21,563 nucleotides of DNA from Phallusia fumigata (GCA_008931825.1 QXVZ01012399.1:1-21563), one strand, 5' to 3'; shown: positions 1 through 8,509, counted from the stretch's first letter. Notes: generated from the sequence alone by a model not told the origin. Made by a program: numbers and translations.

Positions 1-116
1 ACAACACAAATACCCATGTCAACAATGAAATTTTTAGCAAGCTATATATTTTTTTGGAACATTTCACATAAATCATAACTTGATTGTTAGATAATAAAAA
101 CATCTTAAAACCTCAA

Positions 117-718
117 CTATGAATTATATGTATGTGCATATTCAATTCTGGGAGCAGCCTTTGAATAAAGAAAGCGATACGCATTTCTCTCAAAAAAAAA
201 GGCAAAGCATATTGGAGATCTCCGATTGCCAATACGCTTGAAACAGGTAGTTTGAACACGCTTACAGGCATTTTGCACGAACAGTCCGTAAACTTGCAAA
301 TGGGGCTAGTTTGAAGAACCTGACTTTTTGCCCACCATATCACCGCGGTGTCTTTTATTTTAAAGTTAAAGACGCTGGAGTTAATAATTTTTGCGAAAAA
401 ACCTCTTGATTACAGAAAACAAATCTCTGCTTCTGCAGCTTATTAAGGAAACGTAAATCTCAAAAGAACCAGCAGACTTTAGTAAATCTGTAAAAACTCT
501 TACAGAAGAGTACTGCGTGGAGTTTGAATGGTTTGTAGGCTTTTAACTGCTTGCCTTCGTGCTTTCAATGCAGGAACATACACAAAAAACAATACTGCAT
601 CCTTACGTTTGTTCATAACTATGACGTAATAACTAAACATTTTGGCGGAAAGGGAAAAACCTTGAATGCGATTCGCTTGGTAGCCATGTAAATTTACGTT
701 TCGGCAAATTGAATGCAT
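117..718 (-). CDS. Candidate small three-exon gene, unknown product
   Basis: I do not recognise the product. The proposed exons are 504-718 (ATG at 718-716), 266-319 and 117-186, ending at a TAG at 119-117. Donors are GTAAGAG and GTAAGCG; acceptors follow AAAAGTCAG and a T-rich tract ending in GAG. Both junctions are phase 2 and the frame stays open through all three pieces, giving 112 residues. There is no signal peptide, and the protein is basic and rich in Arg/Lys (for example ALKARRQAVK). A palindromic TGACGTCA abuts the ATG. No AATAAA was found between the stop and the window edge, which weakens the model. The first exon could also be a stand-alone 72-codon ORF, a length expected by chance in DNA this AT-rich. 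The support is splice-site quality and frame continuity only. Confidence 0.25.
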
Positions 719-725
719 GACGTCA
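718..725. promoter_or_regulatory. Palindromic CRE-like site TGACGTCA
   Basis: A perfect 8-bp CRE palindrome overlaps by one base the ATG of the minus-strand candidate gene ending at 718. CREB/ATF-family factors bind this sequence in animals. Whether it is functional here is inference. Confidence 0.3.
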
Positions 726-1213
726 CAAAATTCGCATCAGTTTGAGGATTCAATTCGCTCATGTAAACAGGGTAAGTGAATACTAGGCTCGATCCCTACT
801 AGGAGTTAAGATTTGCAGCATACAGCAGAGTCTGTAACTTTTGGTACGCATACCGCCAACTTGCATGGCTGGCATACTATGAATTAAAAAAATGACTTAT
901 ACCCTATAGTGATTAATAATAAATTTAAACATACATGCTGCTAGGTCTGTTTTCATTGTCATTATACATTAAACCGTTTGTTATTTAGTATGTTGTCTAC
1001 ACTTGGCTCAACTACACAATTTATTAACTAAAATCTGACCCACTTTTATAGCACAATGGAACTCTTAAAATGACGAAAAAAAAGAAAAATATTCATTCGC
1101 ATTACAAGCATAAGGTGTTTGTTTCTCACTGTCTGCTCTCTATCATATATTTCCTGACACAAAATTTTGTTTTAAATTTTTAAAAAGGACCAAATAGAGT
1201 TGCTTGATATAAC

Positions 1214-1432
1214 ATGTGCCTATGTTTTTTATCATTTTTATTGATTTCTCAACAAACAGTACACTCTTTTCACTCGAAAACAATCCACTACGAGTTGCAG
1301 GACTTTTTAATATCACTCACCTTTGTGAAAGATGATTCAGTAAAATTGCCACAATACATATCCAATGTTTTATTTTCATGTCCAGGCCAAACAAATGAAG
1401 CTGATAGCTATTTATTTTACACCATTAGTTAA
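1214..1432 (+). CDS. Possible exon or short ORF with hydrophobic N-terminus
   Basis: I do not recognise the product. A 72-codon frame runs from an ATG at 1214 to TAA. The first residues, MCLCFLSFLLISQQ, resemble a signal peptide and the remainder is mixed in composition. A good acceptor (T-rich tract, then CAACAAACAG) lies inside at about 1258, so the segment from 1259 on could instead be a terminal exon in the same frame. An AATAAA lies at 1523-1528, but it falls inside the small insertion described at 1480-1606, so it may not belong to this gene. The length alone is within chance expectation. Confidence 0.22.
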   Translation: MCLCFLSFLLISQQTVHSFHSKTIHYELQDFLISLTFVKDDSVKLPQYISNVLFSCPGQTNEADSYLFYTIS

Positions 1433-1479
1433 TATTTCATAGAATCCTGAAATGCAGAGTTAGAAACTGTTGCGAAAAA

Positions 1480-1606
1480 TCATTTAGAAACAATAGGACG
1501 ATACAAGCCAGTACTTGTGTACAATAAAACATATTCTACGTTTCGACAAACGCTGCTTTCATCATCAGGAATGACTCAGAAAAGCAGCACAAAGTCATTT
1601 AGAAAC
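1480..1606 (-). mobile_element. Short retroelement-like insertion with 12-bp target-site duplication
   Basis: The 12-mer TCATTTAGAAAC occurs at 1480-1491 and again at 1595-1606, bracketing 103 bp. Perfect direct repeats of this length look like a target-site duplication from a retrotransposed fragment. Read on the minus strand, the insert encodes a short open stretch beginning IPDDESSVCRNVEYV. This recalls the conserved tail of repeats of Penelope or LINE type seen in many invertebrates, but that resemblance is from memory and unverified. The insert is far too short to be autonomous and would be a truncated copy. Confidence 0.4.
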
Positions 1607-1702
1607 CTTCCGAAAAAATTTGACAATGAATTATGACAAATGATAACTGGAAACTGCACAATCACACAATGTGCTTGGCCACCATCACCAATCATCCTTA
1701 CT

Positions 1703-1836
1703 TAGTCAGGTTAACAGTCTTAAGCTCTCCATAACTTCAACCAGCAATTTTACTCGCTTTATGTTTTCANTAGTCAGGTTAATAGTCTTAAGCTCTCCAT
1801 TACTTCAACCAGCAATTTTACTGGCTTTATGTTTCA
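1703..1836. repeat. Single-N join flanked by a 66-67 bp direct duplication
   Basis: The 67 bp ending at the base before N1770 (1703-1769) is repeated right after it (1771-1836), with three substitutions and one indel. The suffix of the left piece equals the prefix of the right piece, as expected for overlapping contig ends that were not merged. The duplication is probably an assembly artefact and the differences probably allelic. Confidence 0.8.
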
Positions 1837-2091
1837 GAGGGCACAACAAACAATACAATACAATTTCTACGTTATCAACCAAAAGTAATATGCAGTTAAC
1901 AGCTGATTTGGTACAGACGAATATGTGTGACAGAAACAAACAGGCTTCAAATTTTAGGGAAATTAATCACAGTCCCCTTAATCCATGTTAACTTGCACAC
2001 AGTAAAGCACAGTTCAGTCAAAAACGGCTGTCGCAAAACTATTAAATGTTTAGATAATTCAAATAACCAAAACTGAAAGACAGTTATTTTA

Positions 2092-2178
2092 TGACGTCGC
2101 CAAAAGTTTCGACGTAAAAATCTACACGAAAGCAAGAAAGCTACTGAAAGATGATTTAGGTGATTTTTGATGACGTCA
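2092..2178. promoter_or_regulatory. Two CRE-containing motif copies
   Basis: TGACGTCGCCAAAAGTTTC starts at 2092 and TGACGTCATCAAAAGTGTTTC starts at 2171. They share the CRE core plus a CAAAAGT tail. The second copy contains the perfect palindrome TGACGTCA at 2171-2178. No gene is firmly placed nearby, so a regulatory role is inference. Confidence 0.25.
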
Positions 2179-2873
2179 TCAAAAGTGTTTCACAAACGTT
2201 TTTGGGGCGATTAGTATGTTTCACAAAAAAAATTGCAAGTTTTCTTTCTTCCTGCACGACTAAGCAAAAGAGTATTGGTTTGTAAAAAAACTAGTGTTAA
2301 CTGATGCTTGCCAAATCTTTCGGTAATTGTAGGTGCCAAGGTGCGATCGACCTGCTGACGTCTCTTCTGCCCCCCTGTGGAAAATTAAGCGACATTGCTT
2401 TGACCCAGTGGAACCAAGTTTTGAAAATTAATTAAAATCAAAATAACTCAACAGAACTGCAATCACTTTAGTTAAAGTTGCTCCAGCCACTGGTGTTAAA
2501 AATGAAACAACAAACACTACTAGTTTTGTATTTTTTACAAATTGTAATCGGGCTCCAGCAAATAAAGCAACGACTACACGGTCGTTTTAACGTAAAACAA
2601 GGCAAATCAAATCAAACCAACTTATGATAAAAGGTGAAAGCAATGCGCCACCGAAAGACACCAGTCACCACGCAACAAATTGATAAATGTGGTTCGACTT
2701 CGGCTATACCGACTTGATCCGACGTTCCCTGTATTTGCAGCTGCCGACGCAGAAAACTACTTTGCAAGTACCTGTAATATTGCCTTGTATCGAAAAACGT
2801 AAACTTCGATACGTTTCAAATTGTATTTTTGTTTTTTTCTGGGTTCTGCGAGTTGGTCTTAGTTCTAAATCAG
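2179..2873. other. Stretch without a supportable gene
   Basis: The stretch is AT-rich. It holds a CTGCCCCCCTGTGG motif at 2367-2380; its reverse complement differs from the vertebrate CTCF core CCACNAGGGGGCAG at one position. It also has a possible plus-strand acceptor after GTATTTGCAG near 2743, followed by a short open segment. That could be an upstream exon of the gene ending at 3021, but no clean donor in the needed phase was found. Confidence 0.3.
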
Positions 2874-3012
2874 GCCACTGCACCACGTCGAGGTGCCAAC
2901 TCACGCAGTGGGTCTCTCATATAAAGCAGTGGAGAGACCCTCGTCTGGCGCAGAACCACACCAAGACGAGGAAGAGACACTGGTCCATTTGCAGAGGAAA
3001 CCTTTGCAAATG
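2846..3012 (+). other. Cluster of back-to-back hairpins
   Basis: Four stems follow each other closely. The first pairs 2846-2856 with 2896-2908 (CTGCGAGTTGG, two-base bulge) and contains an inner GCACC/GGTGC stem. The second pairs 2910-2918 with 2932-2940 (GGGTCTCTC/GAGAGACCC). The third pairs 2939-2946 with 2964-2971 (CCTCGTCT/AGACGAGG). The fourth pairs 2986-2997 with 3001-3012 over an AAA loop, as 12 bp with one G-T. The stems lie inside the open reading frame of the terminal exon below. They are too short for a normal microRNA precursor. They could form an mRNA structure or be a remnant of a structured repeat. Confidence 0.6.
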
Positions 3013-3021
3013 AACGCCTAG
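2874..3021 (+). CDS. 3' terminal coding exon, unknown product
   Basis: I do not recognise the product. After a candidate acceptor (TTCTAAATCAG) the frame is open for 48 codons and ends at TAG 3019-3021. An AATAAA follows at 3063-3068, a normal cleavage-signal distance. The peptide has coding-like composition, with a run of acidic residues (QDEEETLVHLQ) and the C-terminus QRKPLQMNA. The exon starts in phase 2 and has no start codon, so upstream exons are required; I could not place them with confidence. The polypyrimidine tract is strong but lies upstream of another AG at 2860, which makes the acceptor uncertain. The exon coincides with the hairpin cluster. Confidence 0.45.
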
Positions 3022-3062
3022 CAAACAGATCATACCTGTGCACTTACGCCAATTGTTCCATG

Positions 3063-3068
3063 AATAAA
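3063..3068 (+). terminator. Poly(A) signal AATAAA
   Basis: A canonical hexamer 42 bp after the stop at 3019-3021, followed by a T-rich, GT-containing stretch typical of downstream elements. Confidence 0.4.
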
Positions 3069-3198
3069 TTCCATTGAATATTTTTGTTTGTTTATTTATT
3101 TTGTTTATTTTTTTGTCAGGTTCATTTGTTTATCCTTTATTTCCAATTGCATTTATAAGGGGTTTCTGAAAAACAAAAAAACCGGTTAGTTCAGGTAA

Positions 3199-3610
3199 TT
3201 AAAGCCTTTTGTCGACAGTGTTGTAAAAAGAAATCCCATCCAAGAATGCTCTTTCAAGCGCCGTTTCTAAAAAATAAAAACAAGCGTTAGTTGTGCTGGA
3301 AAAAGAAACTATCCACTGTTTTTTATATTTTCCCCATCCAAATATCTGCAAAAGAAACAAAACAGTGTTAGTATCATGTATTTGAAAACAATGCGTCAAC
3401 GGAATCTTGTTTTCCAAATTCTGAACTTCCGGGATTCCACCTAATTTGCTCTGACTGATAATATTTGTCTGATATTCTTGACGATGGCGGCCCCGAACTA
3501 ACTGTCTGCCTGCAATGACCACGAAACAATTCGCAGTATTCGCTAAGACTACGGTTTTCCTGCCGACGCGCGTAAAAAAGGAGAATATACAAAACACATC
3601 CACACAACAT
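3199..3610 (-). CDS. Candidate small spliced gene with hydrophobic N-terminus
   Basis: I do not recognise the product. The ATG at 3610-3608 opens MLCGCVLYILLFYA, a short signal-like segment, followed by a Ser/Arg-rich stretch with Cys at several positions. Downstream on this strand lie two introns' worth of 3' signals: a perfect TACTAAC branch site with a T-rich tract to GCAG before 3346, and CAACTAAC with a T-rich tract to TTAG before 3266. Donors are weak. One model uses GTTGAC near 3400 with a single intron. The other uses GTGGAA at 3440 plus a 29-bp exon at 3318-3346. Both keep frame to TAA at 3199-3201. The second haplotype copy (4615-4995) destroys the GTGGAA donor, which favours the one-intron model. 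One of three exonic differences is synonymous. AATAAA on this strand lies near 3140. Confidence 0.28.
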
Positions 3611-3777
3611 CACAATTTTAAATAAATTACCAAGTTAACATTAACTTACAAGCCTACAGGAAGGAAGGATCTATCTATCGCAACGCGTAGCTAGATAAAA
3701 AAAACAATAATTTACTCCAGAAATTCCTCAAAGCACGATAGAAAAAAATTAAAACCTGTTAAATAATAGTATGTTGA

Positions 3778-4020
3778 TTAGTATATTAAACTACAGTTTG
3801 GTTCCAAATAAAAGTAGTATATTAAACTACATTTTGGTTCTAAGTAGTATATTAAACTACTTTTTGGTTCTAAGTAGTATATTAAACAACTTTTTGGTTC
3901 TAAGTAGTGTATTAAACCACTTTTTGGTTCTAAGTAGTATATTAAACTACTTTTTGGTTCTAAGTAGCATATTAAACTACTTTTTGGTTCTGAGTAGTGT
4001 ATAAAACTACTTCTGGTTCA
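3778..4020. repeat. 30-bp minisatellite, left copy
   Basis: About eight units of consensus AGTAGTATATTAAACTACTT plus TTTGGTTCTA. Each unit contains an AGTAGT/ACTACT inverted repeat around a 7-base AT loop. The last unit degenerates into TTCTGGTTCAAAC. Confidence 0.95.
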
Positions 4021-4060
4021 AACTTCTGAAAGGAAATGGTTCAAGTAATTAATAATAAAA

Positions 4061-4613
4061 AGTAGTTGTGGTCAACGAGAAAATTAACCCCAGCCCCAAA
4101 TGTTGCCACCCAAGTTAGTTGTGGTCAACGAAAAAATTAGCCCCAGATGTTGCCACCCAAGTTAGTTGTGGTCAACGAGAAAATAAACCCCAGATGTTGC
4201 CACCCAAGTTAGTTGTGGTCAACGAGAAAGTAAACCCCAGATGTTGCCACCCAAGTTAGTTGTGGTCAACGAAAAAATAAGCCTCAAACGTTGCCACCCA
4301 TGTTAGTTGTGGTCAACGAGAAAGGAACCCTCAATTGTTGCCACCAAAGCTAGTTGTGGTCAACGAGAAAATAAACCCCAAATGTTGCCACCAAAGTTAG
4401 TTGTGGTCAACGAGAAATAACCCCAAACGTCGCCACCCAAGCTAGTTGTGGTCAACGAGAAAATAAGCCCCAAATGTTGCCACCAAAGTTAGGTGTGGTC
4501 AACGAGAAATAACCCCAAATGTTGCCACCAAAGTTAGTTGTGGTCAACGAGAAAATAAACCCCAAACGTCGCCACCCAAGTTAGTTGTGGTCAACGAGAA
4601 AATAAGCCCCAAT
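4061..4613. repeat. 47-bp minisatellite, left copy
   Basis: About twelve units that begin GTTAGTTGTGGTCAACGAGA and end with GTTGCCACCCAA. Variants are 45, 47 and 53 bp. The array is cut by N4614 in mid-unit. Confidence 0.95.
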
Positions 4614-4614
4614 N

Positions 4615-4995
4615 GAAATCCCATCCAAGAATGCTCTTTCAAGTGCCGTTTCTAAAAAATAAAAACAAGCGTTAGTTGTGCTGGAAAAAGAAACTATCCA
4701 CTGTTTTTTATATTTTCCCCATCCAAATATCTGCAAAAGAAACAAAACAGTGTTAGTATCATGTATTTGAAAACAATGCGTCAACGGAATCTTGTTTTCC
4801 AAATTCTGAACTTCCGGGATTCCAACTAATTTGCTCTGACTGATAATATTTGTCTGATATTCTTGACGATGGCGGCCCCGAACTAACTGTCTGCCTGCAA
4901 TGACCACGAAACAATTCGCAGTATTCGCTAAGACTACGGTTTTCCTGCCGACGCGAGTAAAAAAGGAGAATATACAAAACACATCCACACAACAT
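4615..4995 (-). pseudogene. Second, truncated copy of the 3199-3610 candidate gene
   Basis: This matches the minus-strand candidate above from its ATG (4995-4993) to within the last exon, where it is cut at N4614 before the stop. Differences include Ala to Ser in the hydrophobic segment and loss of the GTGGAA donor. It is most likely the other haplotype, not a true paralogue or a biological pseudogene. Confidence 0.4.
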
Positions 4996-5160
4996 CACAA
5001 TTTTAAATAAATTACCAAGTTAACATTAACTTACAAGCCTACAGGAAGGAAGGATCTATCTATCGCAACGCGTAGCTAGATAAAAAAAAAATAATTTACT
5101 CCAGAAATTGCTCAAAGCACGATAGAAAAAAATTAAAACATGTTAATTAATAGTATGTTG

Positions 5161-5313
5161 AGTAGTATATTAAACTACAGTTTGGTTCCAAATAAAAGTA
5201 GTATATTAAACCACTTTTTAGTTCTAAGTAGTATATTAAACTACTTTTTGGTTCTAAGTAGTATATTAAACTACTTTTTGGTTCTAAGTAGTGTATAAAA
5301 CTACTTCTGGTTC
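5161..5313. repeat. 30-bp minisatellite, right copy
   Basis: Same unit as the left array, but about five copies and with the same degenerate last unit. It probably represents the other allele of a variable-number repeat. Confidence 0.95.
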
Positions 5314-5354
5314 AAACTTCTGAAAGGAAATGGTTCAAGTAATTAATAATAAAA

Positions 5355-5801
5355 CGTAGTTGTGGTCAACGAGAAAATTAACCCCAGCCCCAAATGTTGC
5401 CACCCAAGCTAGTTGTGGTCAACGAGAAAGTAAACCCCAGATGTTGCCACCCAAGTTAGTTGTGGTCAACGAAAAAATAAGCCCCAGATGTTGCCACCCA
5501 AGTTAGTTGTGGTCAACGAAAAAAAAAGCCCCAGATGTTGCCACCCAAGCTAGTTGTGGTCAACGAGAAAATAAACCCCAGATGTTGCCACCCAAGCTAG
5601 TTGTGGTCAAAGAAAAAATAAGCCCCAAACGTTGCCACCCAAGTTAGTTGCGGTCAACGAGAAAATAACCCCAAGTGTTGCCACCCAAGTTAGTTGTGGT
5701 CAACGAGAAATAACCCCAAGTGTTGCCACCCAAGTTAGTTGTGGTCAACGAGAAAATATCCCAAATGTTGCCACCAAAGTTAGTTGTCAACATTCCCCAA
5801 T
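5355..5801. repeat. 47-bp minisatellite, right copy
   Basis: About nine full units and one partial unit of the GTTGTGGTCAACGAG repeat, then unique sequence from about 5790. The order of unit variants is not the same as in the left array. Confidence 0.95.
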
Positions 5802-6075
5802 GTTTACATCACAGCTCAGTTGTTCGAATCTAAACCATGTCCAATTGTGTTTTCATTAAATCATCTGCCCTCCATCTGGTTGTCGATTGGTTGTTCGTCT
5901 GCTTCAGTGCAATTTGCACCTCACGTTATATAGTTACTCACACACATACCCTCACAAACATACCAGTGGACCGCCATCGTCCTGCGCGCCCGACGCCGTC
6001 GCAAATAAATCACAAACAAGAACATTAGAAAAAATCTGCTGTCTTGCCTGACTGTCTCTCTTTTCCAAATCTTAG

Positions 6076-6215
6076 CCTATAAAGCAAAAGGTGAGATTGC
6101 CGCGCCTGGCCGTCGAAACCTGACAAAAGCAAAGTTATGAAACAAACAGTGCTTTTTGCAGGCTTATCGGGTCCGAGTCAACAATGAATGCGAGATTCGA
6201 GTAATAATCAGTTAA
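6076..6215 (+). CDS. Candidate microexon plus 3' terminal exon
   Basis: I do not recognise the product. Exon 6076-6090 is only 15 nt. It is preceded by a strong C/T-rich tract ending CAAATCTTAG and followed by donor GTGAGATTG. The next acceptor (TGCTTTTTGCAG) opens exon 6162-6215, which joins in phase 0 and ends at TAA 6213-6215. The combined C-terminus is PIKQK then AYRVRVNNECEIRVIIS. An AATAAA lies at 6258-6263. Upstream exons were not identified; the sequence to the left is minisatellite. Both exons are short, so open frame carries no weight and only the splice signals support the call. Confidence 0.3.
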
Positions 6216-6257
6216 GATACAATTATAATAATTAACATAGGGTTTAGTGTTTAGGCA

Positions 6258-6263
6258 AATAAA
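6258..6263 (+). terminator. Poly(A) signal AATAAA
   Basis: A canonical hexamer 43 bp after the stop of the preceding candidate terminal exon. Short tandem copies of an AACCTGTAAAAAGTGGG-like motif follow at about 6270-6350. Confidence 0.35.
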
Positions 6264-6720
6264 AATAACACCTGAAAAACCTGTAAAAAGTGGGTTAGAC
6301 CAGAAAAAAACCTGTAAAAAAGTGGGTTAGACCTGTAAAACCTGCAAAAAGAATCCTGCAAAACAAACTGAGGGTTTGGCCAAGGACAAACCGCTCAGAA
6401 CAACAAAGAATTTGTGTGCATCTGCATGACATCGCGACCCAGCCACAGTCCAGGGTCTTCCTATCGAAGAATAAACTGTGAGTGGATTGTTCAGCCGATG
6501 CAGCTGCACGGCACTGACAGAGCAGTGCGACAACAAACGACAGGTCCCTACGTTGTATTGCGGTCAAGCTAGTAAACGAAAAGTGGATGACAGTGCCCAA
6601 GGAAAGCCACGTATAATTGCGCACAACAGACCAACATACAGGCACTGCCAGACCCAAGATCATCAAAGACGGACCCACCCGAATTCAGACACTTTAATAT
6701 GGGGGAAGGGGGAAATATAA

Positions 6721-7140
6721 CACACTTACGGTATTTTTAGCCGGCGTGCTCGCGAACCGTTCCTCTCCAATCACCAACCGGCTCATTCGTCCGACGGATC
6801 TTGGAAGTTTACTAGGAACGCCTGCACCGGTACCCATATCCGGTGGAGTTTTAACCCCTTGGGGGCCTGGGTGGGTGACGGCGACGATTTTCTAGCCCTA
6901 TGTGTATCTCTAAAGCCGTTTAGCAACGCGCCACCCCTAACTAAAGCAATAACTTCGGGGGAGTGTGACGCGCGAATCCCAAGAAGCCCCGGACTGTCTA
7001 CTTTACCCCCTAGTTGTCGGTGCTACAAGTATGTACACCTAGGCGCAACCTATTTTGCAGCACCAAAAAAACAAAAACAATTGGGCCTCCTCTTCGCTGG
7101 ACCATACAATGGCGAATGAAGGCCGCAACGCAAGTTAACC
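6721..7140. other. GC-rich, CpG-rich island with open frames on both strands
   Basis: By eye this segment is near 50% GC and rich in CpG, while its surroundings are clearly AT-rich. On the plus strand it is open for 133 codons without an ATG near the start (6721 to TGA at 7119), with mixed, protein-like composition. On the minus strand a short exon with a perfect donor lies at its left end (next entry). It may be an unmethylated promoter-proximal region, an exon, or inserted DNA of different composition. I cannot choose between these from sequence alone. Confidence 0.5.
6730..6837 (-). CDS. Candidate first coding exon, unknown product
   Basis: I do not recognise the product. An ATG at 6837-6835 opens 36 codons ending exactly at donor ACC|GTAAGTGTG in phase 0. 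The peptide starts MGTGAGVPSKLPRSVGRMSR and is basic and Ser/Pro/Gly-rich, as is common for disordered N-termini. In-frame stops lie upstream, consistent with a 5' UTR. The next exon is unclear. An acceptor after CTGCTCTGTCAG near 6508 continues an open phase-0 frame with many Cys, but this is not convincing. The competing plus-strand frame over the same bases lowers confidence. Confidence 0.27.
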
Positions 7141-7171
7141 TAAAGCTATGGCCTAGATGGGAATCATGCAT

Positions 7172-8449
7172 TCATTGTTGACTATAACGCAGCCGTCTCT
7201 TATACGTAACTAACAGCATAGATTTTTTTGAAGTTGTGGATGATGGGTCTGATGTCGAAGGAGATGAGTTGGTGGTAAGGTATCTGAAACACAAAGAAAC
7301 TACTTAATGGTTCAGTTTTAAAACGCCTGTGATATTTTTTAACCTTACACCTAACACGACTGGTAACGGCCCGTTATGTATTAGGCAGAAATGCCGATAC
7401 CATCATCCAAAGTTTTGAAGCATCGCGACAAGAACGCCATTGGGGTTATTGCTGCCCGTCCTAATTATCAACTGTGTAGCGCCCAGCGCTTTTACTATCG
7501 TAATTCTACGGCACGAATTCTTTTGGAGTAAAAATGACCCATATCGAATTCCCGAAATTTCGACCTTGTGCATTCTTACCTTGGGTAGCCGAGGTTGCAA
7601 TTTAAAGATGTAAAAAGCGTCCCACACTTTGAAATCCGCATCGTCTGCAAAAAAACGGTCGACATTAGCGTTTATTGAGTTTAAATTGTGCTCGTTGTTT
7701 GTGTCACATGCGTGTCGTGCTGCCTTGTTCAATAAGCTTAACTATACAACCAAAACCAGCAAGTTAGGTCATCGGAAGTGGTGATTTTACATTCATAGTT
7801 TTTTTGTGCAGCGATGTTTTACTATAACAGTCCGTAACACAAGTGGGGGTGTTAAAACTTACTTTTTGCCTTCGTTTACTCCGCCTTAAAAACCCCACAC
7901 TTCGTTCACATATCGTGATTGTCACTGTCATTGCAGCAACCTGTTAAGAACAAAAAAGGTTTAAAAACCCATTACACAGTGTTTAAAGCTATTAGGTTAA
8001 ATAAAACTATACATAGTGACACTTGAATAATTCACTTCATTTATTACGAACCTGTGTTGAGGTGTTGAGTCGCCGGAGCCTGATTTGCAACGATGGAAGG
8101 ATTTCATTGAGTGTTTCAGCTTTAGTCGAAGTTTAATCTTGTGTCGCAGCTCCACCTAGTGACAAAAATACCAGTTAGTTTATTTTTTATCAGCTAAATC
8201 AAAAATCCTAAATACATTCATGTTGCCCGAAGCACAAAAAGAATGTGGGCTTTTAGGCACAAACACCAGGCTCGATAAATATTAAGATAAAGCGAGTTGT
8301 GTTAATGCCGAAGTCGCTAAAAACCCTACACAAGAACATTAGTAAACTGAAGAGTTGTTAAAAATGGTTCGATAGGGCTTAATCAGCAGAACTATAAAGT
8401 GAATACTTACATTGAAAGAAGTGTGCAGCAGGAGTTCGACCACAGGTAT
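7172..8449 (-). CDS. Candidate five-exon gene 3' part, unknown product
   Basis: I do not recognise the product. Five short exons join in one frame: 8411-8449, 8052-8119, 7863-7940, 7580-7644 and 7172-7283 (TGA at 7174-7172). Donors are strong (GTAAGT, GTTCGT, GTAAGT, GTAAGA). Acceptors are mostly strong (TTCTTAACAG, TTTTTTTGCAG, TGTGTTTCAG), but the one opening 8119 is weak. Junction phases are 1, 0, 0 and 2. The peptide includes ETLNEILPSLQIRLRRLNT, a basic stretch (LRRSKRRQK) and a Ser/Thr/Pro-rich tail ending RLRYSQQ. Alternatives exist: exon 2 could start at 8155 in another frame, and 7580-7644 also lies in a longer unspliced open frame (7403-7732). Upstream exons would lie beyond the adjacent satellite. 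Confidence 0.35.
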
Positions 8450-8509
8450 CTTAATCAGTTGTCGGAGCGAGAAGGGGAAAAGGCACAACACAGCATAAGT
8501 AATAATAAA

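Larger units (their letters stand above)
3230..5354. repeat. Single-N join at 4614 flanked by a long direct duplication
   Basis: Sequence from 3230 up to N4614 restarts right after the N at 4615 and runs in parallel through the 30-bp and into the 47-bp arrays. The non-repetitive part (about 540 bp) differs at roughly eight or nine positions. The minisatellite unit counts also differ (about eight versus five 30-bp units). A left suffix matching a right prefix at an N indicates unmerged overlapping contigs, probably two haplotypes, broken where the 47-bp array could not be resolved. Confidence 0.85.

Noticed and set aside
2846..3012. tRNA or microRNA precursor
   Set aside because: There is no T-arm GGTTCGA-type box or cloverleaf spacing, and the stems are too short for a microRNA hairpin. 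No tRNA or rRNA was recognised anywhere in the window.
2687..3013. Plus-strand ORF of 108 codons
   Set aside because: It overlaps the terminal exon ending at 3021 in a different frame. The other frame has better composition and a well-placed AATAAA.
3771..4004. Open frame across the 30-bp array, and another across the 47-bp array at 5632-5859
   Set aside because: Both translate minisatellite units in which no stop happens to fall. They have no splice or start context, and unit number changes between copies.
3778..5801. CRISPR-like appearance of regularly repeated units
   Set aside because: Units are directly abutting with no unique spacers and vary in length. The surrounding introns are eukaryotic. 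These are minisatellites.
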